DNA of 44,220 nt from Pseudanabaena frigida (GCA_003242085.1 QBML01000042.1:1-44220), one strand, 5' to 3'; shown: positions 15,229-25,329, counted from the stretch's first letter. Made by a program: numbers and translations. Notes: generated by a model not told the origin, from the letters alone.

Positions 15229-16785
15229 TCAAAACTCCATACGCTGATATTCAGCGACTGAAGTAGCGGCGGGTCTAGCCCGCATTCTTGCCCAGTCACG
15301 CAAAGCAGCAACCTGCTCAGTCATCGTGCGTGAGAGAGGAGTTGTTGATTTCACAGCCGAAATGATATCTAGCTGTGTAAACTCCCGCTCTTGAGCAAAA
15401 GCTTCATACATGGCGGCAACTACCGCCTGCTCGATTTCTGCCCCCGAAAAACCATCGCTTACTTTCGATAGTTGTTCAAAATCGAACCTGTCTAATTTTT
15501 CAACATCTGGACGACGCTTGCACAGATGGATTTTAAAAATGTCTCTACGCTCTTCACCGTTAGGTAAGTCAACGAAGAATAGCTCATCAAAACGCCCCTT
15601 ACGAAGAAATTCTCCTGGTAACTTCTCGATACGGTTAGCAGTAGCCATTACGAACACAGGTGATTTTTTCTCCTGCATCCATGTAAGGAATGTGCCAAAG
15701 ATACGCGATGATGTACCCCCATCAGAATCTGCCGAACCAGCTCCACCAGCAAAGGCTTTATCCAGTTCATCGATAAATAAAATCATCGGTGAAATCGACT
15801 CAGCAACTTTTAGGGCGTTGCGTAAATTTGCCTCCGACTTGCCGACAGTTGAGCCATCATAGACCCGCCCCATATCAAGGCGAATCAAAGGCAATGACCA
15901 AAGTCTTGCAGTAGTCTTGGCAATTAGAGATTTCCCACAACCAGGTACACCAAGAATTAGCATTCCTTTAGGCTGCGGCAATCCATAATTTCTTGCTCTT
16001 TGACTAAAAGCATTTGAGCGCTGTTGCAACCAGTGCTTTAGTTCTTCGAGTCCCCCAACAGCATCTAAATCCTCTTCATCTTCAATGTATTCAAGGATCC
16101 CGTTACGACGAATGAGCTGTTGCTTCTCTGAAAGCACAATATCAACTTCTTCTTCGGTCAACTTACCATTAGTAACTTGAGCTTTGCGATAAACCTTTTC
16201 AGCCTCATCTTGGGTTAATCCTAAAGTTGCTCTGACCAGCTTTTCGCGCGTTTCAGCCGATACTTTTCTAGTGCGGACTTGTCCGAGTTGCTGATCGAGA
16301 ACTTCCTCGATCGCTTTCATGTCTGGCAGAGGAAAATCAAGTACGACAATTTCTTTCTCTAATTCGACAGGGATAACTTGAATCGGCGACATCAAAATGA
16401 TTGTTTTCTGAGTGCCTTTGAAGTTAGCAACTGCATCTCGCAAGCAACGAACAATTACAGGATGATCGAAGAAAGGGTGTGCATCTTTAAATATGTAGAT
16501 TGCAGGATCTTTCTGATCGGCACGTGTAATCCATTTTAGAGCGGCTTCCGCAGATTCCGTATTATGTTGCGCGGCTCCTGCCGTTTGACCGTACTCAACG
16601 ATTCCGTGCGTCACAGTCCATGTAAACATGCGACGCACTGGTTTGAGTTGAGAGATAGTAGAAATTGCTCGCTCTGCCCTCTCTTCCTCTGGTGTATTGA
16701 GATAGATCAAGGGATATTGGGCTTGAATTAAAATGCTAAGTTGCTCTTGCATATACTCTAAAGAGGTTTTATCCTCTATCCTCAC
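15229..16785 (-). CDS. Ycf46/Slr0374-type AAA+ ATPase
   Basis: This 518-residue protein has an N-terminal domain (1-230) beginning LSILIQAQYPLIYLNTPEEE, which resembles an inactive RecA-like domain of the Ycf46 group. A full AAA+ module follows. Walker A GVPGCGKS is at 279-286, Walker B ILFIDE at 335-340, a sensor-1-like MATANR at about 380-385 and the arginine-finger element RKGRFD at 395-400, followed by the usual SGAEIEQAV lid. AAA+ proteins of this type remodel proteins using ATP; in cyanobacteria the group has been connected with stress and inorganic-carbon responses. It follows the RHH gene by 41 bases and precedes DUF1257. Two near relatives are often present per cyanobacterial genome, so orthology to one of them is not settled here. 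Confidence 0.88.
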   Translation of the reverse strand: MRIEDKTSLEYMQEQLSILIQAQYPLIYLNTPEEERAERAISTISQLKPVRRMFTWTVTHGIVEYGQTAGAAQHNTESAEAALKWITRADQKDPAIYIFKDAHPFFDHPVIVRCLRDAVANFKGTQKTIILMSPIQVIPVELEKEIVVLDFPLPDMKAIEEVLDQQLGQVRTRKVSAETREKLVRATLGLTQDEAEKVYRKAQVTNGKLTEEEVDIVLSEKQQLIRRNGILEYIEDEEDLDAVGGLEELKHWLQQRSNAFSQRARNYGLPQPKGMLILGVPGCGKSLIAKTTARLWSLPLIRLDMGRVYDGSTVGKSEANLRNALKVAESISPMILFIDELDKAFAGGAGSADSDGGTSSRIFGTFLTWMQEKKSPVFVMATANRIEKLPGEFLRKGRFDELFFVDLPNGEERRDIFKIHLCKRRPDVEKLDRFDFEQLSKVSDGFSGAEIEQAVVAAMYEAFAQEREFTQLDIISAVKSTTPLSRTMTEQVAALRDWARMRARPAATSVAEYQRMEF

Positions 16786-16826
16786 CTTGTCTACATGAAA
16801 AAAGATTTAAGAAATTGATTGATGAT

Positions 16827-17144
16827 TTAACTAATCGTAACTAACTCTTCATCTGAACTATCAGCTTTACTAACGGTAACAGGTAGGGTTTGCGTACGAT
16901 TGCCCCCGATTGCTAGCAACTCACCTTTTCTAATCACAACTGTTTGAGAACAGCTTGGACAATTGTAGGTTTGGTGAGTGTGTCCGATGCCAGAAGACTC
17001 GACAATTTCAGCATGAGCAAGATAAAAGCCGATCGCTTTTTCCGCTAGGTCTGACATCGAGTCACCATCAATAGCAGAACGAATCTTAAGCTGTTGATGG
17101 AGTCGCTCGGGGAGATAGAAAGTTACCTTTTGCTTGTCTTGCAT
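16827..17144 (-). CDS. Ribbon-helix-helix protein with zinc-knuckle-like motif
   Basis: This 105-residue protein starts with an RHH-like segment (VTFYLPERLHQQLKIRSAID, then SMSDLAEKAIGFYL; residues 7-42): a short strand and two helices as in CopG-type repressors. Residues 55-65 read HTHQTYNCPSC and could bind zinc through H55, H57, C62 and C65. The C-terminal tail is acidic and disordered-looking. It is the first gene of the RHH / AAA ATPase / DUF1257 set and may autoregulate the operon; that is inference. A promoter with TTGACA and TAGCTT separated by 17 bases lies just upstream. Confidence 0.75.
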   Translation of the reverse strand: MQDKQKVTFYLPERLHQQLKIRSAIDGDSMSDLAEKAIGFYLAHAEIVESSGIGHTHQTYNCPSCSQTVVIRKGELLAIGGNRTQTLPVTVSKADSSDEELVTIS

Positions 17145-17180
17145 AGTGGTTAAGAACAGTGAATACCCAGGTATCTAATA

Positions 17181-17209
17181 AAGCTACAGGTTGAATCTCT
17201 TGCTGTCAA
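17181..17209 (-). promoter_or_regulatory. Promoter of the RHH-AAA-DUF1257 operon
   Basis: On the minus strand TTGACA (17209-17204) is followed after exactly 17 bases by TAGCTT (17186-17181), 36 bases before the ATG. TTGCTG/CAGCAA inverted elements (17200-17205 and 17228-17233) overlap the -35 side. The rest of the divergent interval 17145-17537 shows nothing else that I can support. Confidence 0.6.
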
Positions 17210-17537
17210 GGTGTTATGCCGCTATGCCAGCAATAACTTAATATTTCGTTACATTGGGTTTAGAGAAATTCAAAATGATAGTTTGCGGTATCTTGGATTT
17301 TTGGGCTTAGCTCAAAGCGATTGCTGGTATATCTAAACCTCTCTCAGAGCAAGTTGTAAAACTTCAAACTGGCATTTTTTAGGAACAAAACTGGAGTCGC
17401 TCTAGTCTTTAATGTTTAACAAGATTCGAGTAATATCTTTGATTCTGCTTTATTTATTTTCTAAATGATGTAATTGCTGAATTTATGTAAATGAAGCGAA
17501 TCTAAAACAATGCATCCAATCCTAAATGGAGTCAGGT

Positions 17538-18062
17538 ATGGACATTCAAAAAATTAATTGTCTATCTAAGTCGCCAAAATTCCTTAGTTCGTTATCTATA
17601 GTTAAATCGGGCTGGGGAGCCTTTGCTAGTATTGCTGTTTCTTTAGCGATCGCCGCACCAAGCTTTGCTCAAAGCGCTATTTCTTTGGGGAGAAATTTTC
17701 GACCAGATCCCGCTACCCTCTCTGGTAACGGTGGCGGTCGAGTAAGTATTGCTACTATTGCTGGAATTGCCGATAATTGTCGAGGTTTTGCTAACGCCGA
17801 ACCAAATCATACGATTACTTTGACCGAAACTTTTCCCGTGATGGATCTTTTGGTTTACTCCAATAATATTAACGACGATCCGACCATGTTGATTAAGGGT
17901 CCTAATGGGATCGTTATTTGCGCTGATGATGAGTCGGGTGGTAGAAATCCACAGGCTAATCGTCGCTTACCTAAAGGTAATTACCAAGTTTGGGTCGGCT
18001 CTAAAACGATAAATCAATCTTTCCAATATACGCTGTCATTGAGTGAAATACGTCAAAAATGA
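17538..18062 (+). CDS. Secreted PPC-like beta-sandwich protein, copy 1
   Basis: From ATG 17538 the protein has 174 residues. GGAG at 17528-17531 with a six-base spacer favours this start over ATG 17526, four codons upstream. A long N-terminus leads into a hydrophobic signal core (AFASIAVSLAIAAPSFA) with likely cleavage before QS. The mature part, about 130 residues, contains FRPDPATLSGNGGGR, NCRGFANAEPNHTITLTETF and LIKGPNGIVICADDESGG. It ends in GNYQVWVGS, resembling bacterial pre-peptidase C-terminal (PPC)-like beta sandwiches. It overlaps the next gene by ATGA, and that gene encodes a related protein, so this is a tandem duplicate expressed by translational coupling. Role unknown; probably periplasmic or outer surface. 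Confidence 0.8.
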   Translation: MDIQKINCLSKSPKFLSSLSIVKSGWGAFASIAVSLAIAAPSFAQSAISLGRNFRPDPATLSGNGGGRVSIATIAGIADNCRGFANAEPNHTITLTETFPVMDLLVYSNNINDDPTMLIKGPNGIVICADDESGGRNPQANRRLPKGNYQVWVGSKTINQSFQYTLSLSEIRQK

Positions 18063-18511
18063 AATTCTTGAAACTGCCGATCTCTTTATTAGGATTTTCT
18101 CTAGTACCGATAATGCTACTTGTGGCACCATCCATGAGTCAGGAAGTATTAAAACCTCTGTCGCCAAGATTTACGCCCGATCCTCAAGTTTATTCTGGCA
18201 AAGCAGGTGGAGATATGCCATTGCAGTCTATTGCTACTAGTAGTGCTAATGGGCAATGTCAGGGATTGGCCGAACAAACTCCAAATCATTCTTTAACGAT
18301 ACAGAAAAATTTTGGTTTTTTGAGCTTGAAGGTGTCAGGCGATCGCAACTTGTCGCTATTAGTTAAAGGACCTGATGGAATTTATTGTCGTAATGGTAAA
18401 AATGCCGAGCTATCAGGGGCTTGGGTGTCAGGGAAATATGATATTTGGATTGGTACTGCCAATGGCGATCCCTCAACTTATCAGCTATCCATTAGTGAAA
18501 CTAGTCAGTAG
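18059..18511 (+). CDS. Secreted PPC-like beta-sandwich protein, copy 2
   Basis: This 150-residue paralogue of the preceding gene starts within its stop codon (ATGA at 18059-18062). A signal peptide (about 1-27, ending APSMSQ) is followed by the same sequence of landmarks: PRFTPDPQVYSGKAGGD, GQCQGLAEQTPNHSLTIQKN, SLLVKGPDGIYCRNG and GKYDIWIGT. The pattern C...PNH...LLVKGPDG..C suggests one disulfide shared by both copies. Identity between the copies is modest, so the duplication is old. The reader should treat the two as a unit. Function unknown. Confidence 0.8.
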   Translation: MKFLKLPISLLGFSLVPIMLLVAPSMSQEVLKPLSPRFTPDPQVYSGKAGGDMPLQSIATSSANGQCQGLAEQTPNHSLTIQKNFGFLSLKVSGDRNLSLLVKGPDGIYCRNGKNAELSGAWVSGKYDIWIGTANGDPSTYQLSISETSQ

Positions 18512-18566
18512 CTGCGACTTTGCTCGGCTAACAAGTAACGATGCTTGATTGAATTCGAAAGCATAG

Positions 18567-20219
18567 CTATTTGGTAATATTCCAATAGGGCAGTTGTTGA
18601 TTTGGTTCGATCTTTACTCCATCTATGCCTTTCTGGGCAAATGCATATTCTTTGTTTTGCCAAAGAGGTATAAATGGTACATCTTGAGCCAAGATCTCTT
18701 GAATTTGTTGAATTTGTTGCGATCGCTTGTTTACATCACGTTCTTTGCGCTGGTTGGCGATCAATTCATTCATTTTAGGGTTGTTGTAAAATGAGCCTTG
18801 AAACTGACTACCACCTTTTTTACAGCGATCGCCTTCTGCTTCTTCGCAATCTAAAAATGGTTTGATGTAATTGTCAGGATCGAGAATATCGGGAGTCCAG
18901 TCTAATAAATAGCTGGAATACACCCCTTTATCGAGAAAAGCATAACCGACAGTATTTTCAACTCGTTCTGTCTTGATTTGCAAAATTTTGCCAATATTTT
19001 TCTGAATCGATGCCCTTAGAGTACTAGCGATTAAATCTCCATTACCGCCATATTTAGGGGAATACCAGATCGTAACTTGAGCTGGTTTATCGTCTGAATA
19101 TCCTGCCTCTTGGAGTAACTGTCGAGATAATTTGCTATTAACTTCTCCGTATTTTTTCTCGAAGACAGGCTTGGATTCAGTAAAGGTACTAGGGATTAAG
19201 CTGTAAAGTGGGGTGCGCTGATTGAAAAATATGCGTGATTCTAGAAGGGGACGGTCAATTGCTGCGGCTAAAGCTTGGCGAACACGTATATCATTAAGTG
19301 GCGATTGCTGAGTATTTAGCACCATATATAAGATAGTTGCACCCTGTCCTGAAGCGATCGTCCAACCGTTCTGTTGAGCATTAGCTTCAATATTCTTGAC
19401 TTGAGTTGGGGTGAGGGTCTGAAAAGCAATATCAACAGCACCAGTTTTAAATGCATTAAGTAGATTGGAATTGGAGGAGAAAAACTGAATATCAACACCT
19501 TTATTAGCTGGTTTTTTACCCCAGTAATCGGGAAAAGCATCGAGGCGTAAATAACTACCTTCAACAAATTGCGTAACTTGGTAGGGTCCTGTTCCAATCA
19601 ATTTATCGGGTAAAAACTGGAGATTGCCAGTTTTTTCATCCTTAATATGTTTGTAAACTTGAGGAGAGATTGCCGCCGCACCTGTAAACGCTAAAAATTT
19701 CGGAAAAAATTGTAATGGTTGCTTGAGCTTGAAAATTAGCTCGGTGTCGTTAGGTGCAGAGATAGATTCGATCACATCGCCCAATATGTAGGCTGGAGTG
19801 CCTTTGGAATTAATGAAGCGTTCCAAAGCAAATTTCATCGTGTAGGCATTAAAGTTGGTGCGGTCGTGAAATTTGATGCCTGTGCGTACTGGCACTGTAT
19901 AAATTAAGCCATCATCACTAACTTTGGGCATATCCAGTGCGAGTTGAGGCACGATTTCATTAGAGCCTTCTTTGTATGTGTAGAGTCGTTCGAGAGTGTT
20001 GTAAAAAACATTGCTAATGAAAAATTCATTGGCATCGGCAGGATCGAGAGTACGAATTTTGCTAGTTGTGCCTAAAAGAATACGCTCGTCAGTGCGATCG
20101 CTAATTCCTAGTTTGTTAACGTTATTGTTGATTTTGCCGTTAGTGCAAGCAAATAAAGCAGTAACTATAATCAGAGCGATCGCAAACCAAGCCAAAAAGC
20201 GACGCAGCAAATATTTCAT
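18567..20219 (-). CDS. ABC transporter substrate-binding lipoprotein (SBP family 5)
   Basis: This 550-residue extracytoplasmic protein belongs to the oligopeptide/nickel-type binding proteins. A basic start and hydrophobic core lead to a lipobox LFAC with the lipidated Cys at residue 25. The mature part carries the family signatures LDPADANEFFISNVFYNTLE, VRTGIKFHDRTNFNA and IGTGPYQVTQFVEGSYLRLD, plus LNDIRVRQALAAAIDR. The C-terminus has LLDWTPDILDPDNYIKPF and DVPFIPLWQNKEYAF. It would capture peptides or similar ligands for an ABC importer, but no permease or ATPase gene is adjacent, so it probably serves a transporter encoded elsewhere. Ligand unknown. Confidence 0.9.
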   Translation of the reverse strand: MKYLLRRFLAWFAIALIIVTALFACTNGKINNNVNKLGISDRTDERILLGTTSKIRTLDPADANEFFISNVFYNTLERLYTYKEGSNEIVPQLALDMPKVSDDGLIYTVPVRTGIKFHDRTNFNAYTMKFALERFINSKGTPAYILGDVIESISAPNDTELIFKLKQPLQFFPKFLAFTGAAAISPQVYKHIKDEKTGNLQFLPDKLIGTGPYQVTQFVEGSYLRLDAFPDYWGKKPANKGVDIQFFSSNSNLLNAFKTGAVDIAFQTLTPTQVKNIEANAQQNGWTIASGQGATILYMVLNTQQSPLNDIRVRQALAAAIDRPLLESRIFFNQRTPLYSLIPSTFTESKPVFEKKYGEVNSKLSRQLLQEAGYSDDKPAQVTIWYSPKYGGNGDLIASTLRASIQKNIGKILQIKTERVENTVGYAFLDKGVYSSYLLDWTPDILDPDNYIKPFLDCEEAEGDRCKKGGSQFQGSFYNNPKMNELIANQRKERDVNKRSQQIQQIQEILAQDVPFIPLWQNKEYAFAQKGIDGVKIEPNQQLPYWNITK

Positions 20220-20282
20220 GGATCGATTTAGCCGACAACTTAACTGTAATTCTTCCTGCTAAATCTTCTCACAATGTCGGAG

Positions 20283-21707
20283 CTATGTAACGTCATAAGC
20301 GATCGCCTGATTGCGCCCCTGATGTTTTGCTGCATACATCGCTCGATCTGCTTGGGAAATTAGATCCTCGGGACTTAGTTCCGATGTCGGAATCAAGCTA
20401 GCGACGCCCATACTCAGGGTGACAAGATCGCTTACATCAGAATTACCGTGAGGAATTGCGAGATTGGCGAGCGATGTTTGGATAGCTGTTGTGACCTTTA
20501 GCGCTCCTTCCATATTTGTATTGCTCAAGATCGCGGCGAACTCTTCGCCGCCATAGCGAGCAACCAGATCGGTTGGACGCTGTGTGACTTTAGCAATTTC
20601 CCGTGCAACTCTAATCAAACAATCATCACCGCCTTGATGTCCATTGCTATCGTTGTAGCGTTTGAAATAGTCAATATCGATTAGGATGAGCGAGAGAGGG
20701 TTTTGTTCTCTTTGGTGGCGTTGCCATTCTGTTGCTAGGTAATCATCAAAGCAGCGACGATTGGCAATCTGGGTTAAACCATCTGAATTGGCAAGTAATT
20801 GCAACTTATGATTTGCTTCCTGCAATTTATAATTTGACTTCTGTAAAGCAAGTTCGGTTTGCTTGCGCGCAGTAATATCTCGGATCGCGATCGCAAAACC
20901 GTCACTTAACTTCACGGCAACATAGTGATACCAACACGAATCGCCAGTTGGATAGTAAAAATCTTTGTCTAAAGATTCTCCAGTTTCGACAACTATCACA
21001 AAGCGATCGAATAATTCTGGGTCAAGATTTTCAAGAAGCTCTCTTAGAACCAACTCGCCAATTAAATCTTCTCGATCTCGTTTGAGAACTTTAGAAATAA
21101 TTGGATTAACTGCCAAACAACGAAAATCCTGAATATCTCCCGTGAGTGGATTTCGGACTGCTTGCATTGCGGCAATTCCATCCAATGAAGTATTTAAAAT
21201 ACCAGAAAGGATTGCTCTGGATTGATACAATATTTCTTCAATTTCCTTGCGTTTGACAATTTCATTTTGTAAGATTTTATGTTGCTTCCGAATTGTCAAA
21301 TGAGCTTCTAAACGAGCCACGACTTCTTCGATTTGAAAGGGTTTAGTGATGTAGTCCACACCACCCACTTTAAATGCTTTTAATTTATCAAAGGCTTCGT
21401 CTAAAGCGCTGATGAACAGCACAGGAATATCACAAAGATCGGGATCGTTTTTAAAAGCTTCACAAACTTGATATCCATCCATCTCTGGCATTTTCACGTC
21501 CAGTAGAATGATATCGGGTAGTTTCGCTTTTACAGTTTTGAGCGCTCTACTTCCACTGATGACACTACGAACTATGTAACCAAGTTTAGAGAGTGACTCA
21601 GTCAACAATTTTAAGTTTTCTGGTAAATCGTCTACCAATAGGATGCTACCTTTTGACTCAGGCAGAGAATCAAAATTCACTAAGTCTCCATTAATTGATT
21701 GGTGCAT
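20283..21707 (-). CDS. Response regulator with diguanylate cyclase (REC-PAS-like-GGDEF)
   Basis: The 474 residues hold three parts. The receiver domain (about 21-140) has the acidic pair DD at 26-27, phospho-acceptor Asp70 in LLDVKMPEMDG and Lys122 in TKPF. A PAS-like sensor follows (about 160-285, ending FAIAIRDITARKQTEL), then a coiled coil and a GGDEF domain. The active-site motif is GGEEF at 386-390, a functional variant, and RPTD at 377-380 is the canonical inhibitory I-site. It should make cyclic di-GMP when phosphorylated and be feedback-inhibited by product. The start is 11 bases after the stop of the hybrid kinase gene, so the kinase is its likely partner. Confidence 0.93.
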   Translation of the reverse strand: MHQSINGDLVNFDSLPESKGSILLVDDLPENLKLLTESLSKLGYIVRSVISGSRALKTVKAKLPDIILLDVKMPEMDGYQVCEAFKNDPDLCDIPVLFISALDEAFDKLKAFKVGGVDYITKPFQIEEVVARLEAHLTIRKQHKILQNEIVKRKEIEEILYQSRAILSGILNTSLDGIAAMQAVRNPLTGDIQDFRCLAVNPIISKVLKRDREDLIGELVLRELLENLDPELFDRFVIVVETGESLDKDFYYPTGDSCWYHYVAVKLSDGFAIAIRDITARKQTELALQKSNYKLQEANHKLQLLANSDGLTQIANRRCFDDYLATEWQRHQREQNPLSLILIDIDYFKRYNDSNGHQGGDDCLIRVAREIAKVTQRPTDLVARYGGEEFAAILSNTNMEGALKVTTAIQTSLANLAIPHGNSDVSDLVTLSMGVASLIPTSELSPEDLISQADRAMYAAKHQGRNQAIAYDVT

Positions 21708-21718
21708 GGTGCGATCGC

Positions 21719-24514
21719 CTAGGACAATAGCTCTACAATTTCATCAAATTTATACTGACGATTAAGTTTTTCGAGGACTTTTACTAAATGCGATTCTTGG
21801 TTGGGAATCTCTTGAATTAGTTTCGTAACGCGATTACTATCAGCTTCTAGTGCGGATTTGCACAACTGCGATCGCCATTCATCAGACATTATAGCTAAAT
21901 CTACAGATGTCAATACGGGCTCTTGGCGATCGCCAATTGTATCTTCCAATCCTAGATCCTCATAAATATATTGCACCCCTAAATGCTTTTTGATTGTCTC
22001 AAAAATCGTATATTCTTTAAAGGGTTTACGGACAAAATCATCACAGCCTGCCGACATCACGATCGCTTTTTCTTCTTCTAACACGTTTGCCGTTAAAGCA
22101 ATTACTGCTGTTGCGCTACCTTTGACATGAGCTTTGATAAATTTTGTGGCTTCATAGCCATCCATCACGGGCATTCGCATATCCATCCAGATTAAATGAG
22201 GTTCCCACTCATCCCAGATCGCGATCGCCTCTTGCCCGTTGCTCGCTTCTTTTAGCTCAAATCCCAAAGGAGCTAGGAGTCTCATCAATAATTGACGGTT
22301 AATCGCTTTATCATCTACTATCAAAAGTTTGTAAGTCGGTTGATTTGGGGCGATCGCAATTGCTCGTCTGGAATCGGCAGATTCCTTACTAGTTTCTTTA
22401 CCCAATTTAGCCTGAATTGAGAAGTTAAAAGTCGTACCTTTACCCAATTGACTCTCGACCGTAATATCTCCTCCCATTAACTGGACAAACTGACGACTGA
22501 TTGCCAAGCCTAAACCCGTTCCTTCTTGAGCTTCTCGTCCTGATTCTGTTTGACTAAAAGCCTCAAATAATTTGGCTAATTCGGTAGAGGAAATCCCCAC
22601 GCCAGTATCACTAACGCTGAAGTTTAAAGTATATTCTTTTCGCTCTTGATTCTCTATGGAGTTGACACTTAAAATCACTTCGCCTTGATGCGTAAATTTG
22701 AGCGCGTTACCTAATAAATTCAGCAAAACTTGACGCAATTTCACGCCATCTGTGTAGATATAATGAGGCAAATTATCCCCGCGATCGAAGATTAACTCTA
22801 ATCCAGCATTTACCGCTTGCAGATACAGCATATCGTCCAAATCATCAAGCAGTTGATAGAGGTCGATATCATTTTGATTGAGAGTCGTTTTCCCTGCTTC
22901 AATTTTAGAAAAATCCAATACATTATTGATTAAAGTTAGTAAATATTCTCCACTATGCTGAATAATCCCCGCGTTTTCATACTGTTCGGATGGTAAATGT
23001 TTCGTGCGTAACGTGAGCTGCGAAAAACCAATAATTGCATTAAGCGGCGATCGCAGCTCATGGCTCATATTGGCAATAAATATGCTTTTAGCTTGATTTG
23101 CAACTTCTGCATTATCTTTAGCAATAACTAGCTCTACAGTGCGTTCCTCTACCCGATTTTCTAATGTTTCAAATGACGTTTGTAACTCTGTCGCCATTTG
23201 ATTGAAAGAGTCCGATAATGTTGCTAATTCTGTAATATCTTCAAACTCTAAAAAGCCTTGTTCGATTGTAGACTTTTGCCATTCTTGCTGTGCTAATGTT
23301 TGGCTTGCTTGACTTAATTTCTGGATCGGCTTGGTAATTCGCCGCGCAGTCAAAATACCAATTCCAATAGCGATCAGTAAGGTAAAACTACATAGAGCAA
23401 TTGTCCATTGAGTATTTGCCTGAATTTCTGCCATAAAATCAGATTCAGGAACGATCACAACCGTCAACCAATCCAAATCTACTTGATCTTGAAAGGGAGC
23501 AATTTGAATAAAATATTTCCTATTATCAATAACTATGCTGAGATTTTGGCTGTTTTTGATTTGATGAAAATCAGTAAAATAATTTTTTAGATAAATAGCC
23601 GTTTTTTGAAATACTAAATTATTACTATTAAGAATATTTAAACGCTCTAGTTTGGAGAGCTTATTATTAACTAAGTTCGGTTTAGTCTTAATTGCAGGTG
23701 ATTCGGGTATCAATGGAGCTTCGCTAGTAGAACTATCGATTAGCAATCCTTCTCGATCTATAATAAAAGCTTGACCGGTTTTGCCAATTTTTAGGCTTTT
23801 TAAGAACTCACCTAGTTGTGTTAAAGATACTGACGAACCAACAATCCCTTGAAAGACATTGTTGCGATCGTAGAAAGGCATAAAATTTAAAGCAACAAAA
23901 GTAGATTTATCAGTCTTAATACGTTCGACATTAATTATCCAAATTAAACGATTCGCTTTTTTTGCTTTTTCATACCAAGGGTCGTTAGGGGGATATTTAT
24001 GGGTGTCAAATTTGTTGGAACTTCTAACTAGTTTAAGTCGGTTTCCTAGATTGTCAGCTATATAACTATTGAAAAAGTAATTAGTCGATCGATCTCTGAT
24101 ACTAATTGTCTGAGAATTATCGTCATTTTTTTGTAAAATCAAAAGCTCTTTTTGTTCATTAATAATGCCTAAAGAACCGATGCCATCAAAAGCTTGCAGT
24201 TGTTGTCTAAAATATTGCTCTAAACTCGCAAAATCTTGCCAAGGAATCACGTCGAGTTTAATGGCATTAGCATTGTTTTGGAGAACTTCTGTAGGTTTGC
24301 GAAAGTAGTTTTTTAGGTTTTCATGAATGCGATCGCCTACCTCACTCATTAAAGACTTAGAAATGTTTTCTACTGCTTTTTGCCCACTATTGTAGGAAAG
24401 ATAACCAACTAAGCCGACTGCACCGATAATTTGTAAGACAAAGGGAACGATTAATAATAATTTTAGGGAGATTTGTCTAGATGTTTTAGATCTTATAGTG
24501 CGATCGCTATTCAT
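21719..24514 (-). CDS. Hybrid sensor histidine kinase (dCache-HAMP-HisKA-HATPase-REC)
   Basis: This 931-residue membrane kinase has an N-terminal membrane segment (about 18-38) and a large extracytoplasmic region (40-370) with dCache features such as [20 protein letters not shown] and [20 protein letters not shown] second membrane segment (about 371-391) and a HAMP domain follow. The HisKA box is [15 protein letters not shown] with phospho-His485. The ATPase boxes are [20 protein letters not shown] and [14 protein letters not shown]-terminal receiver has Asp778 in [11 protein letters not shown], and its tail is short and helical without a clear HPt signature. It senses an unknown small ligand outside the membrane and probably phosphorylates the adjacent GGDEF regulator. 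Confidence 0.93.
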   Translation of the reverse strand: MNSDRTIRSKTSRQISLKLLLIVPFVLQIIGAVGLVGYLSYNSGQKAVENISKSLMSEVGDRIHENLKNYFRKPTEVLQNNANAIKLDVIPWQDFASLEQYFRQQLQAFDGIGSLGIINEQKELLILQKNDDNSQTISIRDRSTNYFFNSYIADNLGNRLKLVRSSNKFDTHKYPPNDPWYEKAKKANRLIWIINVERIKTDKSTFVALNFMPFYDRNNVFQGIVGSSVSLTQLGEFLKSLKIGKTGQAFIIDREGLLIDSSTSEAPLIPESPAIKTKPNLVNNKLSKLERLNILNSNNLVFQKTAIYLKNYFTDFHQIKNSQNLSIVIDNRKYFIQIAPFQDQVDLDWLTVVIVPESDFMAEIQANTQWTIALCSFTLLIAIGIGILTARRITKPIQKLSQASQTLAQQEWQKSTIEQGFLEFEDITELATLSDSFNQMATELQTSFETLENRVEERTVELVIAKDNAEVANQAKSIFIANMSHELRSPLNAIIGFSQLTLRTKHLPSEQYENAGIIQHSGEYLLTLINNVLDFSKIEAGKTTLNQNDIDLYQLLDDLDDMLYLQAVNAGLELIFDRGDNLPHYIYTDGVKLRQVLLNLLGNALKFTHQGEVILSVNSIENQERKEYTLNFSVSDTGVGISSTELAKLFEAFSQTESGREAQEGTGLGLAISRQFVQLMGGDITVESQLGKGTTFNFSIQAKLGKETSKESADSRRAIAIAPNQPTYKLLIVDDKAINRQLLMRLLAPLGFELKEASNGQEAIAIWDEWEPHLIWMDMRMPVMDGYEATKFIKAHVKGSATAVIALTANVLEEEKAIVMSAGCDDFVRKPFKEYTIFETIKKHLGVQYIYEDLGLEDTIGDRQEPVLTSVDLAIMSDEWRSQLCKSALEADSNRVTKLIQEIPNQESHLVKVLEKLNRQYKFDEIVELLS

Positions 24515-24712
24515 GTATTTTTAATTCTTCTATTAGATTAATAATATACTTAAATAGTGATAAAACTTTATTTCATTATCTTCCCAAAATCTTGGTTGTT
24601 GAATAATATGATAGGTTGTTTTTTATCTTCGTATTGGTGTAGCTAATTTCTGGATTTTAACTTTATAGTAAGCTAAACTTTATCAATATAAGCAACAAAC
24701 AACTTAAATCTA

Positions 24713-25234
24713 ATGAACAAATTCAAGTTGAAACTTCTTAGCTTCTCTAGCTTGCTATTGTTAGTGTGTATGAGTTTATCTTCATATACAGCGATCGCGC
24801 TTGCCGAAAAAAGTCAAGATTTCCCTACACCGATAGCTGTTCCTGTAAAATTAAAAAAGCAACTAGCTCGAGAAGTCCTAGTTGAATTAGGTGTCGGCAA
24901 ACAATACGACTTGTATTTCTGGAACAGTGTTGACCTTGCTTATGGAGCAGGAACTAGGACTAAGGTTGGTGAATGGCTGCAAAAGACTCTTGCACAAGTA
25001 GCTGGCTGGAAATATGTGGAATCTCAGTATGTTTCACGTTTAGAAGCTAACTTTTCGGCGATAGAACTACAGGAACTATTAGAATTAGCAAAGCGACCAT
25101 TGATGAAGAAGTTATTGCTGACTGAGATCCAAGCTTTTGAAGAAACTGGTGAAAAGAGAGCGCTACTACTTTTTAGGGCATGGGAAGACTATAACGCAGG
25201 GAAAATAAATGTACCGCAAGGCTTACTCAAGTAA
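24713..25234 (+). CDS. Secreted DUF2059-like protein
   Basis: This 173-residue protein has a signal peptide of about 30 residues (hydrophobic LLSFSSLLLLVCMSL, cleavage near ALA-EK). The mature part is helical. LARQVLVELG-like and FSAIELQELLELAKRPLMKK recall the DUF2059 pattern, in which a helix-turn precedes a conserved short-chain segment near the end. The similarity is weak and based on memory of that family. It is probably periplasmic. A hairpin (25281-25329) 46 bases downstream probably ends the transcript. The upstream region is A+T-rich with no recognised operator. Confidence 0.65.
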   Translation: MNKFKLKLLSFSSLLLLVCMSLSSYTAIALAEKSQDFPTPIAVPVKLKKQLAREVLVELGVGKQYDLYFWNSVDLAYGAGTRTKVGEWLQKTLAQVAGWKYVESQYVSRLEANFSAIELQELLELAKRPLMKKLLLTEIQAFEETGEKRALLLFRAWEDYNAGKINVPQGLLK

Positions 25235-25280
25235 TTCACCTTACAAAGATATTACAGCAATTACCGATCAGATAAACCAT

Positions 25281-25329
25281 AAGAAAAATCTTGAAAGCGT
25301 TGTAAAGCAATGCTTTTAAGATTTTTCTT
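25281..25329 (+). terminator. Hairpin after the DUF2059-like gene, part of a dispersed repeat
   Basis: AAGAAAAATCTT and AAGATTTTTCTT form exact 12-bp outer arms, with further pairing of AAAGC and GCTTT inside. The right arm is T-rich. The segment overlaps the repeat at 25290-25360, so it may be a repeat element serving as terminator. Confidence 0.6.

Noticed and set aside
18043-18240. 65-codon ORF overlapping the second secreted gene
   Set aside because: Out-of-frame shadow; the ATGA-linked frame has signal peptide and paralogy support.
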